A stretch of DNA of 64,000 bases from Thecamonas trahens ATCC 50062 (Eukaryota; Apusozoa; Apusomonadida; Apusomonadidae). Position numbers and translations under genes: made by a program. The stretch covers positions 165,911-229,910 of the forward strand of contig NW_013657643.1 of NCBI RefSeq assembly GCF_000142905.1, written 5' to 3'. This document shows positions 60,277 through 64,000 of this stretch, piece after piece (the stretch's first letter is position 1; each line of letters opens with the position of its first letter). Under the pieces are notes generated by a model. That model searched no databases and was not told the DNA's origin. It was given only the letters and a program-made list of their open reading frames with translations.

Positions 60277-63200
60277 CTAAAGGATCCGGACGTAGTTGGA
60301 CGGGAGCAGGCCCGTGACGCCGTTGAGCGTTCCGCGCAGCCAGCCCGGAGCAACCTCGTCGGTCGACTCGAGGTCGATGACGTCGCCGGCGGCGAGCGAG
60401 AGGTAGCCCGGGTCCGACTCGTCGACCGGGTAGAGGGCCTCGGCGCGCGGGCCCTGCGGGACGGGCGCGGCAGCGGGCGGCGCGGGCGTGGGTGGGGCGG
60501 CAGGCGCAGCCTCCACGAGCTCGGTGTAGGCGGCCGGGAACATGCCGTGCATGCCATTGATAGTTCCGGTCCACCAGTCGCCTCCAGACGTGTCCACGTT
60601 GGTGATGATGTCTCCGGGGGCAAAGGAGATTTCGGTGTTGTCGCGCGCGTCAAACTGGTACGCGGCGCGGGCAGACTGGCCGGCCGACGTGGCGGGCGGC
60701 GCAGCGGCAGGCGCCGCCACTGCTGCCGTTGCAGCGGGTGCCGAGTACGCCGTACCAACCGGGTCGGCGGCGGGCGCGCGGTAGCGCTTCTGGGTGATGT
60801 CCGGCACCGGGATGCGGGCCGCGGTGTATGCGAGCGAGGCTGTGACCGGGGCGCGGTAGTAGCCCGACTCGGGCATGACGGCCGACTGGGCCCGCTTGCG
60901 CGATGCGACGTCGGCGACCTTGATCTTCTTGACGCCGGTGCGGATGACCTCGTGGAACCACTTGAGGAAGTGCTCCGGCTCGGCCGACGGGGTGCGGCGG
61001 GCGTTGGTCCGGATAAACTGCTCGAGGTAGTTCTCAAAGTCGGACGAGGGCGGGAACGACTGGAGGCAGATCTGCATCAGCTGCCACCCCCGCGTCGCCG
61101 AGTCCGGGTTCGGGTTCTGCGTCACCTGCTTGGCCACGTTGGCGTACATCTCGTCGCGGATGGCCTCGTTGGCGCACGCCTCGTTGACAATCTCCTGCGC
61201 GAGGAAGAGCGGCTCCGAGAGCTTCTTGTCACCCATAAAGCCCTGGATGTTCTTGGCCATCTTCTTGCACAGCTTGACCATCAGCGGGTCCTGCTCGATC
61301 TTGCGCATCATCGACCCAGGAATGCCTTCCTTGGCCCACTCAAACATGCCGTCGCGCCGCTTCTTCTTGCCAAACATCTTGGCCTTGGAGAACTCCTCGC
61401 GCGACTTGAAGAGCGGGCACTGCGGGAGCGCAAACTTGCTGGCCCCGTTGGCCTGGAAGAACTCGTCCTTGATGGCGATAGCGACCCGCGTCATCCGCGA
61501 CTCGTCGCGCAGCGCCTGCGCCGCCTCAAACTCCTTCTTGAGGAACGCCACCTTGTCCAGCGAGAGCAGCTGCCGCATCTGCTGCACCTCTGGCGAGTTG
61601 AGCCCGATGGCGTTGGCGCCTGCCGTCGCCTCCTCCAGCAGATGCCGCTGGCACCGCTGGATGGCGTCGCGCGCGTACGCCTTGTAATGCACAATCTGGT
61701 CGTACAGCGCACGCGCGGCCTGAACCTCGGCGTTGTTGCACCCGTACGAGTCGGCAATGTCGATGCCTTGCTTGAGGTACGCGTCGTCGACCGCCGCCGT
61801 TCCCTGCTGCATCGCTGTCCGCGCCGCGTACACCTGGTCGTACAGCGCCTGCGCCTGCGCCACCACGTCCGACCACTCGCCGGTCTGCATGTTGAGCCCG
61901 TACGCGTTCTGCAGCTCCATTTGCAGGCAAGCGTCGTCAAAGTCGCGGATGCCCTCAACAAGGTTCGCCAGCACGGTGTCGACCGCGGCCTGGTGGGCGA
62001 GCTCGGCCTTGGCCGCATCCATCTCTGGCGACGCCACCCCGCCCTTGAGCCCGGCCTTGATGGCCTTGTCCAGCGCCGACCAGTCCTCGCCGCGGAGCGC
62101 GTTCCGGATCGCCACCATGGTCTCGGCCTCAAACGCCGCCGCCTTGCCCGGCGCCGTCTGCATGCCAAACGCCGCCGCCTCGGCCAGCACTGCAGTCAGC
62201 CCCGACGGGTCCGCGCTACCCGTGTCGCGCCCCACCATCGCGCCCACCGCCAGCGCAGCCTTGAGCTTGGCCACCAGCGCCTGCTCCTGCTTGATCCGCT
62301 CGATCGCAGCGAGCGCCGCCTGGCACGACGGGTGCGCCTTGTTGAGCGTGCACGCCTGCGCCCGCCGGATGCCGGCCTGCAACTGGCTGAGGTCCATTGC
62401 CGCCACCGCCGCGTCGAGCATCTTCACCGTCTCCTTGCGCTCGTGGATGAGCTTGACCCGCTCGCGCATCTTCTGCACCACAGGGTCCGCAAAGCCAATC
62501 GCCTCTGCCCGGTCGAGCAGCGCCTGGATCTTGTCGTAGACCGGCTCCGGATCGACCGACACGTACTTTTGCAGCTCGTCGCGAATGCGATTCTCCTCCA
62601 GAATCGTCTCGCGGAGCGTCCGCGCCTGCACCAGCGAGAACATTGGAAAGTGGATGCCCTCGGCGCTTGCAAGCGCCTCCTCCAGCACCGGCAGTGACCG
62701 CGTCGAGATGGCCCGCTCCAGCTTGGGGTGCGCCGCCTTCATCCGTCGATACTGCACCCGGCAGTAGTGTCCGCGCATGACCGACTGGCACACAATGACC
62801 ACCTTCTCGAGCTCCACAGCGCGGAGGAGCTCCAGCTCGCGGTGCGGGCCCTGCCGGTACAGCACACGCGTGCTGCCGATCTGGATCTGCGAAAAGTCGC
62901 CCCGCAGCTGGCCCAGCAGCTGTCGGCACTGGTCCGGGAACGGCGCACTCCGCGGAATGTTCTCGCCGAGGAACCCGTACCGCTTCATAAACTCCTCATG
63001 CGTGTAGCGGAACGGGAAGCCCTTCTTCCGGATCTCGACCGCCTCAAACACGCCCGAGTACCGGAGCTGGAGCAGGCAGTTGGTGCCCTCAAAGATGCCT
63101 GCTGTCTTGAGCGAGTTCGACTTGATGCACCGCACGTAGTGCGGCGTCGTCTTGGCGAGCGTGTTCATCAGCGCCGACAACTGGTCCTTAAACTGCGAGC

Positions 63201-64000
63201 CGAGCGTAGTCTTGCGGCCCTTGGACGATGCCGCCGCAGCGTCCGACTCGAAAATCGTCCGCAGAAAGCCGGAGCCCGAGCCCGAAATGAGCGTCAGCAG
63301 ATCCTCCTGCAGCGTGTCGCGGTTCTTCTCCAGAAAGCCGCGGACGTCGTACACTACCTGCCCGGCGTAGTGGTCGATAACAAAGGCCGTCGGCGGCCGG
63401 AGCGGCTTGATGTACCGCGGCGACTTGCGATCGTGCCGCTGGTGAAGCTTGCGGAGGAACGACTCGTCCGAGCCCTTGGGCATGACCACCTCCTCATCGA
63501 GCATGGCAATGATGCCGTTCGGCTTGTTCTCCACAAGGTCGAGGCACGGCTGGTTGTCGATGAACTCGACATGGTCGTACACAATGCCCTCTGACTGGTA
63601 CAGCGCCTCTTCGAGCTTGAACGTGTGCTGGTTAAAGTGCTGCTGCAGCTTCTCATTGGCGTAGTTGATGCACATCTGCTCAAACGAGTTGTTCTCGAAA
63701 ATCTCAAAGCCGAAAATGTCCAGCACCCCGATGATGTTGAACGGGCCGCGGATCGTCGGCTTGAGGCTTGAGTTGATCCGCTCCACCACCCAGTCGAACA
63801 TCTTGGAGTAAATCATCTTCGAGAGCGCATCGCGGTTGTCCGTCGCCTGCACAGAGTCGAGCGGAATGAGCGTCGGCTCCTGCCCAGGAATCCGCATCGT
63901 CCGCGAGGTCACCGCCTGCTGCAGCGCCGACGGCTCGACGCAGAACAGCTGCGCCGCCATCTCTAGCTCGGCAGGATCCGTGATCGTCGCCTGGTCCTGC
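60277..64000 (-). CDS. Unconventional myosin with IQ, helical repeats, MyTH4 and two SH3 domains, 5' part outside window
   Basis: Partial: 1240 codons to the right edge, where the open frame continues, so the N-terminal half of the motor lies outside. Numbering is from the Met at 63960. Motor core: DIFGFEIFENNSFEQMCINY, NYANEKLQQHFNQHTF, the actin-binding segment LSALMNTLAKTTPHYVRCIK and GVFEAVEIRKKGFPFRYT (about 1-370). IQ motif: CQSVMRGHYCRVQYRRM (~390). Residues ~420-800 are tandem helical hairpins (L-x-x-AI-x-x-A-x-x-G pattern, for example LKQGIDIADSYGCNNAEVQA). MyTH4 (LAQEIVNEACANEAIRDEMY, PNPDSATRGWQLMQICLQSF, FPPSSDFENYLEQF; ~890-990) lacks a following FERM domain. Two SH3 domains (ARAAYQFDARDNTEISFAPG; PRAEALYPVDESDPGYLSLA) end the protein. 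MyTH4 myosins transport cargo along actin in filopodia and other protrusions. The MyTH4-SH3-SH3 end without FERM is unusual. Confidence 0.92.
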   Translation of the reverse strand, partial: QDQATITDPAELEMAAQLFCVEPSALQQAVTSRTMRIPGQEPTLIPLDSVQATDNRDALSKMIYSKMFDWVVERINSSLKPTIRGPFNIIGVLDIFGFEIFENNSFEQMCINYANEKLQQHFNQHTFKLEEALYQSEGIVYDHVEFIDNQPCLDLVENKPNGIIAMLDEEVVMPKGSDESFLRKLHQRHDRKSPRYIKPLRPPTAFVIDHYAGQVVYDVRGFLEKNRDTLQEDLLTLISGSGSGFLRTIFESDAAAASSKGRKTTLGSQFKDQLSALMNTLAKTTPHYVRCIKSNSLKTAGIFEGTNCLLQLRYSGVFEAVEIRKKGFPFRYTHEEFMKRYGFLGENIPRSAPFPDQCRQLLGQLRGDFSQIQIGSTRVLYRQGPHRELELLRAVELEKVVIVCQSVMRGHYCRVQYRRMKAAHPKLERAISTRSLPVLEEALASAEGIHFPMFSLVQARTLRETILEENRIRDELQKYVSVDPEPVYDKIQALLDRAEAIGFADPVVQKMRERVKLIHERKETVKMLDAAVAAMDLSQLQAGIRRAQACTLNKAHPSCQAALAAIERIKQEQALVAKLKAALAVGAMVGRDTGSADPSGLTAVLAEAAAFGMQTAPGKAAAFEAETMVAIRNALRGEDWSALDKAIKAGLKGGVASPEMDAAKAELAHQAAVDTVLANLVEGIRDFDDACLQMELQNAYGLNMQTGEWSDVVAQAQALYDQVYAARTAMQQGTAAVDDAYLKQGIDIADSYGCNNAEVQAARALYDQIVHYKAYARDAIQRCQRHLLEEATAGANAIGLNSPEVQQMRQLLSLDKVAFLKKEFEAAQALRDESRMTRVAIAIKDEFFQANGASKFALPQCPLFKSREEFSKAKMFGKKKRRDGMFEWAKEGIPGSMMRKIEQDPLMVKLCKKMAKNIQGFMGDKKLSEPLFLAQEIVNEACANEAIRDEMYANVAKQVTQNPNPDSATRGWQLMQICLQSFPPSSDFENYLEQFIRTNARRTPSAEPEHFLKWFHEVIRTGVKKIKVADVASRKRAQSAVMPESGYYRAPVTASLAYTAARIPVPDITQKRYRAPAADPVGTAYSAPAATAAVAAPAAAPPATSAGQSARAAYQFDARDNTEISFAPGDIITNVDTSGGDWWTGTINGMHGMFPAAYTELVEAAPAAPPTPAPPAAAPVPQGPRAEALYPVDESDPGYLSLAAGDVIDLESTDEVAPGWLRGTLNGVTGLLPSNYVRIL

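Noticed and set aside
60250-62697. 815-codon open frame antisense to the myosin
   Set aside because: It lies wholly opposite recognised myosin, IQ, MyTH4 and SH3 sequence. High GC and third-position G/C leave antisense frames open; the translation is Arg/Leu-rich without any domain.

Overview
The window is nuclear DNA of a GC-rich, compact, free-living protist. Genes have spliceosomal GT-AG introns, and the products include a B55 PP2A subunit, augmin, CEP135, GPR89, SNX9-type sorting nexin, elongin-C fold, POLD4 and NDUFS6 proteins. No bacterial operons, tRNA, rRNA, CRISPR arrays or transposons were recognised. Centriole and spindle genes together with many metazoan-like families point to a flagellate related to opisthokonts. 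My best guess is an apusomonad such as Thecamonas, but that is an inference from gene content, not a match I could verify.

Layout: 27 protein genes in about 64 kb, alternating strands, with 3' ends often only 10 to 70 bases apart and 5' ends sharing divergent promoters of 150 to 900 bases. 0-13 kb: elongin-C-fold protein, SLC37-like transporter, PP2A B55, EF-hand-like coiled coil, secreted NTF2-like protein, multi-pass C2/PHTF-like protein. 13.6-20.5 kb: giant FG-GAP / beta-helix / Cys-rich / multi-TM surface protein. 20.5-30 kb: CEP135 (centriole), COA1-like protein (mitochondrion), coiled coil, HAUS5/AUG5 (augmin). 30-45 kb: SNX9-like, GPR89, several uncharacterised proteins, a short-chain dehydrogenase, an NT-C2 coiled coil and a PP2C phosphatase. 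45-50.7 kb: a paralogue of the FG-GAP surface protein. 50.7-64 kb: triple-PH protein, receptor with a phosphodiesterase-like domain, NDUFS6, POLD4, RRM protein and a MyTH4-SH3 myosin running off the right edge.

The most interesting item is the receptor at 54.6-57.9 kb. An extracellular periplasmic-binding-type domain is joined through one membrane helix and a coiled coil to a cyclic-nucleotide phosphodiesterase fold in which three of the four metal ligands are replaced, while the purine-binding glutamine is kept. It looks like a ligand-gated pseudo-phosphodiesterase. Second, both FG-GAP surface genes carry three single-base frame breaks each, while about 42 kb of other coding sequence shows none. 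Third, long G or C homopolymers and GATC-centred tandem repeats sit in promoters and introns, and the three assembly gaps lie in the same kind of sequence.

All four coding introns found lie within the first 72 codons of their genes. Start codons were placed at the first ATG consistent with the conserved domain or signal peptide.
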